From Dioscorea cayenensis subsp. rotundata (lineage: Eukaryota; Streptophyta; Magnoliopsida; Dioscoreales; Dioscoreaceae), in assembly GCF_009730915.1 (NCBI RefSeq), contig NC_052474.1, positions 21,425,501 to 21,489,500 on the forward strand: a DNA stretch of 64,000 bases, in the 5' to 3' direction. The position numbers and the translations under genes were made by a program. This document shows positions 17,001 to 28,084 of this stretch, in pieces; within the stretch, counting starts at the first letter, position 1; each line of letters begins with the position of its first letter. The notes beneath the pieces were generated by a model, which was not told where the DNA came from, made no database searches, and worked only from the letters and a program-made list of their open reading frames with translations.

Positions 17001-18841
17001 AGCTCCAGATCTGCTTAAGATCGCTCAGTATTTATATAAAAAGGCGCTCGTCGCCTATTATTCAAAAAAATCTTATAATTAGATAAACTCTAAAATGATA
17101 AAATTATCTAACATCAATTCAATAACTAAACAAACTTTTGAACAATAAACCAACAAGCAATTAGTAATTCAAATTCACATTCGAAGTATATTGGTTATCC
17201 CACAAACCCCACTCCATTTCCTTTAAAAAAAAACCAATTATTAGGGTTCTTTGTCAGCACTTGTTTCATTAGTCAAAATTTCAAATTTAAAAAACAAACA
17301 AAAAAAAAATCATAAAGAGTTCTGTCAGGTAGTAGGAACCATTTGACAAGGACTAAAGATAATGATTTCTTTCCCATTCAGGTAAATTAAATAATCTATC
17401 CACATGACATAGTCAAGCATAAAAAAATAATACCAACACCTCACAATATGCATTTGTTGGCATGCTTCAATCCAAGAACTATATAGCCTATGACTATGCA
17501 AAGTGAAAACAGCATACACAAAAAAATAATGTTTTTTAAGATAAGAACAACCGGTTACATTTACCTTTCATGATGGTAGGGCCACGCAACCAGAGCTCCC
17601 CTTGGCGGCCCGGTGGCAGTGCCTCCCCTGTGGACGGATCCACTATCATCGCCTCCAATCCTGCCGAGAGCTTCCCTGTCGATCCGAACACCCGGCATTC
17701 CTCTGGATCTGATTGTGTCGCTGCCGAACCACAGGACTCCGTCAATCCATAACCCTAAAATTCGAATCTAAACGCATGATTTCGATTTTGAAATTGAAAT
17801 CAGAAGCAGTGTCGAATTTGGATCTCACTCACCTGGTTGATATTGACGGAGGGGAACCGAGCGGAGAAGAGCTCGGCGAGCTCGCGGCCGAGAGGGGCGC
17901 CGCCGCAGCCGAGGCTCTCTAGGGATGAGAGGTTGAATTTGGGGATGAGATCGGACTTGGCTAGTGCCAGCACCAGAGGTGGTGAGACGGGGATGAATCT
18001 CACCCTATGAGCCTGCACGGTGCGTAAGATCGTCGGGAGATCCACCTTCTCCATTAGCACACTTGTGTCTCCGAGCGCAATGGATCTGATGATCATGAAG
18101 AAACCGAACACATGGAACAACGGGATCGTGAATAGGGTCACACCGGGGCCGTTCTCCAAGGGATTGGCTTCCCGGGAGGCGAGATACCCGGCGATGACAG
18201 CAATAAGGTTGCGATGGGTGATGACGACGCCCTTAACCCGACCGGTGGTGCCGGAGGAGTAGAGAATAGCGGCAGGGTCGTGCTGGTTCGTCTCGATGGG
18301 AGGGAGGGAGGGGGGTCTACGCTCGAGAAAGGATCGGAAGAGAGGGGAATCAAGAAGGACGACGGAGAGGTGGTGAGGGAGCTTGGAAGCGAAGGAAGCG
18401 GTCGTGAAGGCGATGGAAGGGTTGGTGAGGCGGAGCTGGTGGGCGATCTCGTCGGGAGAGCTGAGAGGGTTGGAAGGGGATACGACCGCGCCGATCGACA
18501 GGAGAGCGAAGTAGAGAATGGGGATCTCGAGAGAGGTTGGGGCGAGGATGTAGACGACGTCGCCCTTGGAGATGCGAAGATTGGAGCGGAGACAGGCGGC
18601 GAGGGAGGATATCTGGGAGAGGAGTAGGGAAAACGAGAGGGATGATGATGATGATGATGATGATGAGAGGATGATGGCGGGGTAGAGAGGAGGAGGGGAG
18701 GGGAGGACGGAGAGGACGTAGGAGTAGATGGAGAGGGGAAGGGAGGGAGAAGGGAGAGAGAGGGGGGCGGAGGTTGTAGTAGATGCTGTTGGCGCTGCAG
18801 AAGCCGCTGTTGGGATCGATGGAGCTTGGAGGAGCAGCCAT
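14089..18841 (-). CDS. 4-coumarate:CoA ligase-like acyl-activating enzyme, peroxisomal (copy 1; one frameshift)
   Basis: AMP-forming acyl-CoA synthetase of the plant 4CL-like branch, activating a carboxylic acid with ATP and CoA; the substrate cannot be read from sequence. Exons on the minus strand: 18841-17833, 17754-17565, 15748-15603, 15508-15441, 14660-14558 and 14214-14089, with consistent GT-AG borders. Motifs: AMP-binding [10 protein letters not shown] (about 195-204), GYGLTES opening exon 2, GELWLRG (about 388-394), [10 protein letters not shown], and the catalytic-lysine end [13 protein letters not shown]. It ends TSKL*, a PTS1 peroxisomal signal as in OPCL-type ligases. Exon 1 is 1009 nt and carries one extra base: the ATG frame (18841) reads to about IYYNLRPP, then the conserved frame continues one base over. 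The likely site is a six-C run (plus 18762-18767). Corrected length is about 546 residues. A TCA repeat near 18640-18665 encodes poly-Ser. Either an assembly error or a true break. Confidence 0.9.
16824..17077 (+). mobile_element. tRNA-derived SINE with 15-bp target-site duplication
   Basis: The body (16839-17062, 224 bp) has a pol III B box GGTTCAAATCC near 16896, an upstream A-box-like TAGCCCAATCG near 16852, and ends in a short ATT-rich tail. Exactly the same 15 bases, CAAAAAAATCTTATA, flank it at 16824-16838 and 17063-17077. This is the insertion duplication left by target-primed reverse transcription. It lies inside intron 2 of 4CL-like copy 1, antisense to that gene. Confidence 0.92.
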
Positions 18842-19363
18842 GGCGGAGGAGACGGAGTCGTGTGTGGCGCTGGAGACGATGACGAAGATGATGATGAAGA
18901 TGATGATGATTTATTTTATTAGTAATGGTAATCAAAGGGAGGAGGTGAGTTCGCGTTTCCCACATTGGTTTTTTGTGTGAAACGGGAATCGATTCACCTT
19001 TTTGGCGGGAGGGAAACGGATTAGGAGTTAGGGGTTATATGCGGGTAACTTGTTGTCAGCTTTGGATTAAGGTTGTTTACAATATAACCCCTAGAAAATA
19101 TCAAAATTAAGTGGTGTTTGATGTTTGTGAATTTTGGCTGAAAAATTTAGAATTTTTTTTCCTTTTATATGAATGAATTAAATATATGTATATATATACA
19201 CACAAAAATTAAGAACAGAAACAAAAGGCTCCATTGAAATTAAAAATTAATTGAGAGTATCATCTAATCAAATTACCTGAGAGAACGTGTAACAAGAAAG
19301 GCCTTAAGTTTAGTCAACTGGATCCTTTAATAGTGTTGATGGTCACACATGTGTTTGTACAAA

Positions 19364-19396
<33 letters not shown>

Positions 19397-19669
19397 AATA
19401 AATTCATAGCTTTATATTTTTTTGAGAAAAAAAGACTAAATTAATTTCAAAATGGTGATACGTATTATTGATTGTGACAAAGATAATAGGGTCGTTATAA
19501 TGGTAATAAATCTCCCGCTGTTGATTTGAGTATGCTATTCAAATTCTGGGTTAGCGAATGAGAAATAAAGATTAGACGATTTTTATCAATCTGTGCACAA
19601 GTTTTTGACTAATTTGTATTTTTCATTTGTTTAAAATAAATTCTGACAGAGAACTCATCATCATTATTA
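18842..19669. other. intergenic: promoter of 4CL-like copy 1 and 3' flank of copy 2
   Basis: No gene. Next to 18841 lies the GC-rich leader of copy 1 with CAT/CATCAT repeats. An AAT microsatellite followed by AAAT repeats sits at about 19366-19402. The stretch around 19215-19280 (ACAGAAACAAAAGGCTCCAT, then ATCATCTAAT) recurs at about 22547-22610 downstream of copy 3, which shows that the tandem duplication unit includes 3' flanking DNA. Confidence 0.6.
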
Positions 19670-22007
19670 TTACAAACAATGAAATGATTCAAGTGCATGA
19701 TTTCTCATCTCTCTTTTTAAGATTTTTCCACCTTGAGATTTTGGTATGGCATCAATAAAAACCACTCTTTTTATTTTCTTATGTGGCTCAACCTGTAAAT
19801 AAGAAAAAAGAATTTTCATATTAAAACTAATACAAAAAATTTAAACTAATTAATAGATGAAATGCCACCTGTAAATTTAAAAGCATGCTATTTGTTTTGG
19901 AAAAAATTGTTTGCAAATCCCTATAAAAGTGAATAATAGCAAATATACACATATAAAAATTATATTGACTTATCATATCCCTATATATAAGACCTTGTTT
20001 ATTTATTTTTAAATTTTTATGGTTGAAACTTAATCTACAAATTTTAGATAAATATGCATTGATCATTTTTTTTAATGAATGAAAACAAGAGGATAAATGA
20101 TAGCTTAATATTTTTTATAAAAATTTTATAATTGACTTTTGCTTGAACCTAATGAAGTGTGATTTTTGAAGGTACATAGCATATACCAATTTTTATAAAG
20201 ATTTACAAGTATGACTAGATGAATTTAATAAATAAAAAGAAAAGTAATTTAAAACTTGGCAACATAAAAGAAAAATAGAAAATTAGATGGAAGTGTCAAG
20301 CAAAAGTAGTGAGTAAACATGCCTGTTTTGCAATAAAATCCATGATATCTTCGTTGGTTAAAATACTCTTTGGTTTTTTTTACTACAAAAGCCATGGGAA
20401 TTTCTTCTGTTTTTCCAATGGGATACCTGTAATATATTTAAAGCATTTAATAAATACAATGATATTTGAACTAATTAAATCTCTTAAGTAATACTCTTAA
20501 ATGTAAATGTTTTTTGATAATTAAAAATCACCACATTTAAGTAAAAAAAATTTATATATAAATATTTTACAAATTTTGTCTCATAAACATGATAAACTGT
20601 GCATATAATTTGATTAATAAATTATTTTGTGATCCGACTCAAGAAGTGATTCAATATTTTTTTTAAGAAAAAAAAATTACCTAAAAAGACTATTTTTGTG
20701 AGATTAGTGGTGAAAGTAGTGCATTGTTCTTCTTATATCAATTAAAAATAAATAAATAAATCTTTGCATTTGATTTAAACAGCCAAGTACAACATCAAAT
20801 TGGAGAGTTGACTTGAGGTAGGTACAATCCAATTATGGAAGGACATCAACAGGTGTTACAATCATATTTAGATAAGATTTAATAGTGTAAGCACTCTATT
20901 GTCCTAATTAAAGATATCTTTTGGAACTATATGACTTTAAAAAGTGAGCCTTTGTTTGATATCTAAATTCACTGCTAAGTAATCAATAATAGTGCATGAA
21001 CAAAATGAACACAGTTAAATATAACATACCCAATCACAGTAACATCATCTATTTCTGAATAGCATTTCAGTATTTGCTCCAATTCAACTGGGCATACCTA
21101 AATAAATCAATAATTAACAAAATAATAATGAACAATTTTATCTGCTATTATCAATATCCTCCTGTTTTACTCCCTCCATTCGACGTAAAGCAAGATGATC
21201 CAGCTGTGATTCTTTTCTCCTCCGGCACGACAAGCCAAACCAAAGGCGCCGTCCTAACTCATCGTAACCTCATTGCGACTGTCTCGAACAACTCTGCCAC
21301 TCAAACAAGCCTACAGAATTTGGAATCTGCTAACAGAGTCACACTCTTTGCCAACTCTATCTTCCACATCTTTGGCTTTTCTTTGTTGCTAACATCATTG
21401 GCTCTAGGAAAGACTGCGGTGCTGATTGAGAAAGTGGATCTTGAGACCATTTTGCATGCTGTGGAGATTCATCAGGTGGATCTACTAATCACATGGCCAT
21501 CTTTGCTGCCATCTCTATTGGAATCTAGCATCATCTCCAATTTCGATCTCTCGTCACTTCGCATAATAATTTATGCTGGTGCTTCTGTTCGACGTGAGAT
21601 CACCGAGCTTTTTGTAGTAAGATTTCCATCAGTCAAGCTCTTTCAGGTAAGAATTCCTCACTCACTTCAAATTACAATGATATTGAGGAATGTACATTTA
21701 TAAGTAGTCATTTGATTGGGATTGGAATTACTAGCGGTATTCGATGACGGAGTCCGGCGGATCAGGATTTGTGTCGGAGTAAGATAAGGATAAAAAAGAG
21801 TCGATAATAGCCGAGTGTCGAGGAGGAGGGGAAGGAATGAGAGAAAGAATGTAGGAGGTGATGGAGAGAGGAATGGAAGGAGGAAGGAGAGAAAGAGGGG
21901 GATTGAGAGTGTAGTATATGCCATTAATTGTCTTTGCAATATCCATTTCTTGGATCTATGATGGAGTTTGGAGGAGGAGAAGGAGAGTGAAACTTGGAGG
22001 AAGCCAT
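19670..22007 (-). pseudogene. 4CL-like copy 2: rearranged relic
   Basis: Same gene family and exon plan as copy 1. Recognisable parts on the minus strand: exon 1 N-terminal part from ATG 22007 (MASSKFHSPSPPPNS) to about 21780, exon 4 (21097-21030, 68 nt as in copy 1), exon 5 (20426-20323, 104 nt) and exon 6 (19792-19670). Between exon 1 and exon 4 lies an inverted piece of exon 1, intron 1 and exon 2 (21145-21779, plus sense). The rest of exon 2, exon 3 and about 0.3 kb of exon 1 are missing. Other lesions: a stop after about residue 27 (frameshift near 21925), an extra A in exon 5 (T8 run on plus, 20374-20381), and GC instead of GT at the exon 5 donor. Exon 6 ends ESFHCL*, with no SKL. Close in sequence to copy 3. 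Confidence 0.9.
21145..21779 (+). other. inverted segment within 4CL-like copy 2
   Basis: Read on the plus strand this gives DVKQDDPAVILFSSGTTSQT, then the rest of the AMP-binding exon to SVKLFQ and a GT donor (21649). A short intron and the start of exon 2 (MTESGGSGFVSE) follow. It then joins, at 21774-21779, minus-strand exon 1 sequence. The ORF at 21074-21703 is therefore not a gene of its own but an inverted fragment of the ligase-like gene. The left join lies at about 21145-21157, inside what should be intron 3. Confidence 0.9.
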
Positions 22008-22874
22008 GAGCGTGTGTGTTTGTGAGTAGGAAAACTAGGAATGGTCATGGTGAATGAATTTGAATGCTAAAATGAGTTGTTTCCCTCGTTTTTTTATTGA
22101 ATAAAAAAAGGTATGTAAATCCTCGTTTCCAACATGGTCAATACTATTTAATTATGTAATGGGAGGCAGATCTATTGGCAATCTTTTTGCAGTGGCCACT
22201 TGGTTTATTTAATATGATTTTCAAGAGACAATGGCATCTCTCTTAAATTAAGTGTCATCTTTCAATTATTATTTTTTTAATTTAATACAGTCCCCACTCC
22301 AATTTTTTATTTTTTTAGTTTGATCTCAATTGTTAATTGAATCTTCTTGATCACCCCCTATCGTGGTCTGATATAAGTATTTTTTGAATTTTTTATATAG
22401 ATTTCATCAATCGTTTAATAGAGACACTCTCTATGTATGTCATCATAATTAAGAAAACAAATTTACTAATTACCTAGGCAGTCAAACTTGATCATTAAAG
22501 CAAGTCGATTACTAAATGATGAAAAGCAAAAACAATGCTAAACAAGGGCAGAAACAAAAAGCTCCATTGAAAAAAACAATTTCTTTAGAGAATCATCTAA
22601 TGACTACTAGATCTATTGCGTTGATAGTATGTTTATATGTGAAAAGAAAATTCATAGTTCTATATTTTTTAGAGAAAAAAAAACTGAATTTATTTCAAAA
22701 TGGTAATAAAGGGCTCATAGTTTACGTCATTGTGGTTTTAGTACGAAAATTGTAGTGGCAGGATTTAAAATTCCCATATTACCGAGTGAAAAATAAAGCC
22801 TAGATGATCAATTATCAGCCTATGTGTAAACCTTTTGACAAACATAATTTGTGACATGAAATTCATCATTATTA
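22008..22874. other. intergenic: duplicated promoter of copy 2 and 3' flank of copy 3
   Basis: No gene. The stretch 22010-22250 upstream of copy 2 matches 37030-37270 upstream of copy 3 (shared GTGAGTAGGAAAACTAGGAA, TGAGTTGTTTCCCT and GGCCACTTGGTT), so the promoters were duplicated together with the genes. The part from about 22547 resembles the 3' flank of copy 2. Confidence 0.7.
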
Positions 22875-23859
22875 TCATAAATAGTAAAATGATTCAAGTG
22901 CATGATTTCTCAACTCCTTTTTTAAGATTTTTCCACCTTGTGATTTTGGTATGGCATCAATAAAAGCCACTCTTTTTATTTTTTTTGTCAGGGTCAACCT
23001 GTAAATAAGAAAAAGAATTTCTATATTAAAACTAATAAAAAAAATTAACTAATTAATAGATAAAATGCAACCTGTAAATTTAAAAGCATTCTGTTTGTTC
23101 CGGAGAAAATTGATTGCAAATCCCAATAAAAGTGAATAACAATAAATAAACACATAAAAATTATATCGACTCATCATATCCCTATAAGACCATGTTTATT
23201 TATTTTTATATTTTATGGTTGAATCTTAATCTACAAATTTTAGAAAAATTTACATTAATCAATGAGTTTTTTTTAATGAATGAAAGCAAGAGGATAAATA
23301 ATAGCTTAATGGTTTTTTATAAAATTTTATAATTGACGATTGCTTGAACCTAATGAAGTATGATTTTCGAAAGTATATGAGCATATTTCATTTTTATAGA
23401 AGTATATAAGTAATTTAATTTTTTACTAGTCATGTTTTACTCTTTGAATTAAGTAGATGAATTTAATAAATAAAATGGGAAGTGATTTAAAACTTAAGAA
23501 TATAAGAGAAAAATAGAAAATTAGATGGAAGTGTCAAGCAAAAGTAGAGAGAGTAAACATACCTGTTTTGCAACAAAATCCATAATATCTTCCTTAGTTA
23601 AAATACTCTTAGGTTTTTTTGCTACAAAAGCCATGGGAATTTCTTCTGTTTTCCAAAGGGATACCTGCAATATATTTGAAGCATTTAATAAATACAATAA
23701 TATTTGAACTAATTAAATCTCTTAAGTAATACTCTTAAATGTATACTTTTTTGATAATTAAAAATCACCACATCTATATAATTTTTTTATATATAAATGT
23801 TTTACAAATTTGGTCTCATAAACATGATAAACTATGCATATAATTTAATTTAATAAATA

Positions 23860-24172
23860 CTCCCTCCGTTCCTTTTTACTTATCACATTTTTAAAATTTT
23901 ATTTGTTCTTTTTATTTGTCTATTTAAAAATTTTGTGCAACATTAAATAATTTTTTTCTAAATTTATCCTTTATTTCAATATACTTGTATAATTTTCAAT
24001 AAATCACAATCAATTAAGCATCAAATCATATGTTTTTAGTGGAGTTTTAAACAAGGCTAATTTTGGAAAGTAATTAAATTTTTTATAAAATATAGGTAAT
24101 CAATTAATTTTAATTAATTTTTTTAATCGATGTAAATTAGATAATATGACAAGTAAAATGGAACGAAGGGAA
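23860..24172. mobile_element. Stowaway-like MITE
   Basis: About 313 bp between TA dinucleotides (23858-23859 and 24173-24174). The left end is CTCCCTCCGTTCCTTTTTAC; the right end, inverted, is TTCCCTTCGTTCCATTTTAC. The CTCCCTCCGTTCC terminus and TA target site are hallmarks of the Tc1/mariner-derived Stowaway family. Inserted in intron 4 of 4CL-like copy 3. No coding content. Confidence 0.88.
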
Positions 24173-24737
24173 TAATTTTTTATATGATTGAGAATTTATA
24201 ATTTTTTTGTAATTTATAATTATGATGCGAGTCAAATTATTTCAGAAACTTTACCTAAAAGAATTATTTTTGTGAGGTGTTGTGGTGAAAGCAAAGGGAC
24301 AAGGCCAATAGGCTAGAGAATTTATATCAATTCTTTTATTTTTAATTTTTTTTTAAAAAAACTCTCTTTGCTTTTGATTTGAAAAACCAAGTACAACATC
24401 ACATTGGAGAGTTGAGGAGGGTACAATCCAATTATGAAAGGACATCAACAAGTGTTACAATCATATATAGATGAGTTTTGACTAGTACAACCATCCTATT
24501 ATCCACTACAAATAAAACACAATTGACCAAATTCTAGATAATCTTTTGGAACCTTATGACTCTAAAAAGTGAGTGATTTGTTCATCACAACTGTTATAGC
24601 CCAAATGCTTGTAATTGACTTGTAAGCAAATCATATTGATCTAACCATGTAAATCTCTTTTATTTATTTATTTTATTTTTATTGATCTTTACAAGTGGGA
24701 TAAATAATACTTAAACTAAAAAAATTTTTTCCTTGTC

Positions 24738-24905
24738 AAATATCTCATAAATAAGGGTTGGGGTTACTAATCAGAGATTAAGAAAGGTGTTATTGTTCAA
24801 AGAAAACTAGATACTGGGGCTAAAAATCTCTTAAATAAAGATTGGGGTTATTAACCAGAGATTAGAAAAGATGTTATTGCTCAAAGAAAAATAGACAATG
24901 GGATT
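24738..24905 (+). repeat. tandem duplication, two 84-bp units
   Basis: Units 24738-24821 and 24822-24905 align end to end (for example GGTTGGGGTTACTAATCAGA against GATTGGGGTTATTAACCAGA). They lie in intron 4 of the copy 3 relic. Confidence 0.85.
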
Positions 24906-25480
24906 AAAAATCTAAATAATTATATAAATTAAAAAACTTAAACATTCGATATAGAAACAAAAATATTTATATATAACACTTAAAAACAATACACTTGGTT
25001 ACAAAATTTCAGAACAGTTATTTATCAAGGAAAATAAACAAAAAGAGCAGGTGGAGAAAATAGAAGTACAAAATGGAAGAGAAGAATTAAATTAAAGTAA
25101 GAGTGGTTTTGGTGGAAAAAAATATTAAAAAATGAGGAAAAATGTATTACATGGGCATGTAAGAAAAAAAAAAACCCAAAGACCTCAAATTTACTGTGAG
25201 ACTTAAATTTCAACTTGAAAACTTCAGCATAATAATTTATATTAAATTATTTTTTAATTAAAGAAGTTTAAACATATTCATGTTTTGACCATATTAATGT
25301 TTAACATCTTGATCCACTATAAAGTAATTAATAATAGAGCCTGAATAAGATGAACACCGTTAAATACAACATACCCGATCACAGCAACGTCATTTATTTC
25401 AGGATGGCATTTCAATATTTGCTCCAATTGAACAGGAGATATCTATAGGTAAATCAACAATTTTTAAAATAATAATGAAA

Positions 25481-25485
<5 letters not shown>

Positions 25486-25548
<63 letters not shown>
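25486..25548. repeat. (TA)n microsatellite
   Basis: About 30 uninterrupted TA units in intron 3 of 4CL-like copy 3, the longest dinucleotide run in the window. Confidence 0.95.
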
Positions 25549-25552
<4 letters not shown>

Positions 25553-27619
25553 TAGAATATCCAAATAGTCTATCTCTCTTACACTTTTCAGCATCTTGGG
25601 TTCTCCCTATTTCAATTTAAAACAGCCTTTTTAATCCTCTTTCTCTTTTTGAATGAATCGATCAGAATCCCACAGTATATGCATTCTGAGCATCACTAAT
25701 TCTTAATTTTTATTACTCATATATTCAATGAATCATATAAAAAATAAAGAATTTGTATTATTTTCCTAAATTGTATATATTTCAATGATTATTACGGATG
25801 AATTGTGTAGTATATTAATTATTTTTATGATTAGAACAGTTTTAGGGGATTTGATTGCATTCATTCAAAGAGTAAAGAGATTGAAAGAGCTTAAATTGAA
25901 GTAAGAGGACTAAAAGGATAAAATGAAATAAGTATAGGGACTAACATAAATATTTTACTCTGTGTGTATATATGTATATATATAAATTTGGGATAAGTAA
26001 AGCCACAGGCACCTGATGTGCTTTGCACTTGATCAGTTCTCTCACTCTATCAACAATGTGAAGGCATCCATCTTGGTCAAAATAGCATAAATCCCCAGTT
26101 CTCAACCAACCTTCTGAGTCTAACACTGATGCGGTTGCCTCACTGTTACCTACATAACCTTCATTGTCAAGGAAATGTAAATTTTAATACAAATTTGAAT
26201 TGGTTTCTTCCAAAAGAAATAATGAATGATAATAAATCAAAAAAATAAAATTAGAAGGCATAATTTTATATGAAAAACTTAAAATTAGAAAAATCAAAGG
26301 CAGAGGTGAAGGAATTGATTCAAAAAAAAAGAAAAAAGAATTGATTCAATTGTGCTGAAAATTAAGTATAATAGTGGCGGCTCACTTCGTCATAATAATT
26401 TGTATATAACAAAATCTTAAAATATATTTAAATAAGCATTAAATTGATTAAAAGTCCGGACCTGGGCTTCACTCTACTTAAATGAAATTTGATTGTCTAA
26501 TTAAATTGACCTCTAAAAATTATAGTAAATTTTTTTATCAAACAGAATTTATGTAACAAACTCAAAAAATTATACGCTAGATTTTGTTTGGTTTAAAGAG
26601 GGAAGGTGGTGAGGGGAGGGGTGAGGAGGAGTAAGGAAGAGGAGAATTGAGGGTTTGAAAAAATTTTATGTTTGGTTTACTAGAGGAGTGTGGAGGTAAT
26701 GTTTGATTAGAAAGAGAAGTAAAAAGGGGTGAGGAGAGTTGCCACGTGTATTTTTTCAATTTACCTTTTTATATAAAATTGATCATAATAATTTTTTTAT
26801 AGATACCTAGGATTATTTTGTACAAATTTTGTTAATATTGATATTGATATTAATATTAGTAATAATACACCTTTCATAATAGTAGGGCCTCGCAACAAGA
26901 GCTCTCCTTCATGGCCAGGGGGGTGCATCACCTGTCATTAAATCCACAATTTTAGGGCGTGTTTGGTTCGCCGAAGTGGAAGCCGAAGTGACTGAACCGG
27001 TGAGTTTCCAATGACTTCCTTGTGTTTGGTTCGCGGAAGTGGATTCCGAAATGCTGATTTCCTCACTTCCAAAACCAACAACTTCTCCATTTGACTTCGG
27101 CGAGAAAAATCCAGAAGTCGGGTTTGAACCAGCTGACTTCCGTCACGTGGTCCCACGTGATTATGTTTACACTCACCCTGCCTTTTCCCATTTCCCAGGC
27201 CACTTCCTGCCTTTTCCCCATCAACCCGTCTAGGGTTTGCTTCGCCATCTCTCCGTCTTCCCTCTTCGGCCGCAACCCGGCCTCTTTCTCGTCGTCTACT
27301 TCGCCCCTTCATCTCCTCCGGGTGATTGCCCTCTTTTACTTCACCGTCTACTGTCCTCTCTCTCTCTCGCCGTCGACCAGTCTCTCTACTACCATCTACT
27401 TGGTAGCCATCTCTCTTCCCAACGGTTGTGAGACGATGATGTTTATGTGTTTTTATTTTTCCAGTTTTTTTCCTTTTTGTTTTTCCTCGCGGTTTTTGTT
27501 GTTGTTTGTTTTCAAGCTTCCATTCTTGTTATTTGAGTGCAGATCCGCATGACCATCATTTTTTATGGTTTTATCATGCAATCTTCATGCCATCGTTTTC
27601 AACAGTTGGGTTTTCCGTT

Positions 27620-28075
27620 TAGGTTTTCTGAGGATGCGAACGTATTTGTATTTTTCCCTAGGGTTTATCTTCTGTCGTTCTTCTTGTTCCTTATAGATCT
27701 GGAAGAACATCAAAGGATTTTTTATTTTTGATTGCTTCTGGTCATGAAGTAATCACCGTACTCATGGTTTTTTCCTCATTTTTTTCTTTAAGTTTTTCTG
27801 AGGATGCGAATGTGTGTGTGTATTTTTTTTATGGGTTTGTCTTGCCCCATTCTTTTTTCTAGATCTACAAGAACATCAATTTTTTCCATTGTTCGATCCT
27901 AGGGTATTTATCATGTTAGCTTCTTATCTTACTATCAATTTTTTAGGGGTTTGATATGCCGTGTGTGTATTTTTCCAGGGTTTCATTCAACCGTTCTTCT
28001 TTTTCCTTACAGATATGCAACAACATTAATTTTTTTCCAGCTAAATCTAGTTTATTTGATATTGCAACAACATTA
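27620..28075 (+). repeat. diverged tandem repeat of about 160 bp, three copies
   Basis: Three units begin near 27629, 27793 and 27955. Shared wording is TTTTCTGAGGATGCGAA, GTGTGTGTATTTTT, AGGGTTT.., and TAGATCT..AAGAACATCAA. They lie within the transposon upstream of the main minisatellite. Confidence 0.6.
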
Positions 28076-28084
28076 AATTTTCTC

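Noticed and set aside
16839..17062. Possible tRNA gene (B box GGTTCAAATCC)
   Set aside because: No cloverleaf arms or CCA-end stem; the tail and target duplication show it is a SINE.
18214..18627. 137-codon plus-strand Gly/Glu-rich ORF
   Set aside because: Antisense shadow of GC-rich 4CL-like exon 1; no start context or family features.
18138..18965. 275-codon minus-strand ORF with a His run
   Set aside because: It is a frame-shifted shadow of 4CL-like exon 1; the His run is the TCA repeat read in another frame.
21074..21703. 209-codon plus-strand ORF with AMP-binding motifs
   Set aside because: It starts in intron-like sequence and ends in intron 1; it is the inverted exon fragment of 4CL-like copy 2, not a gene.
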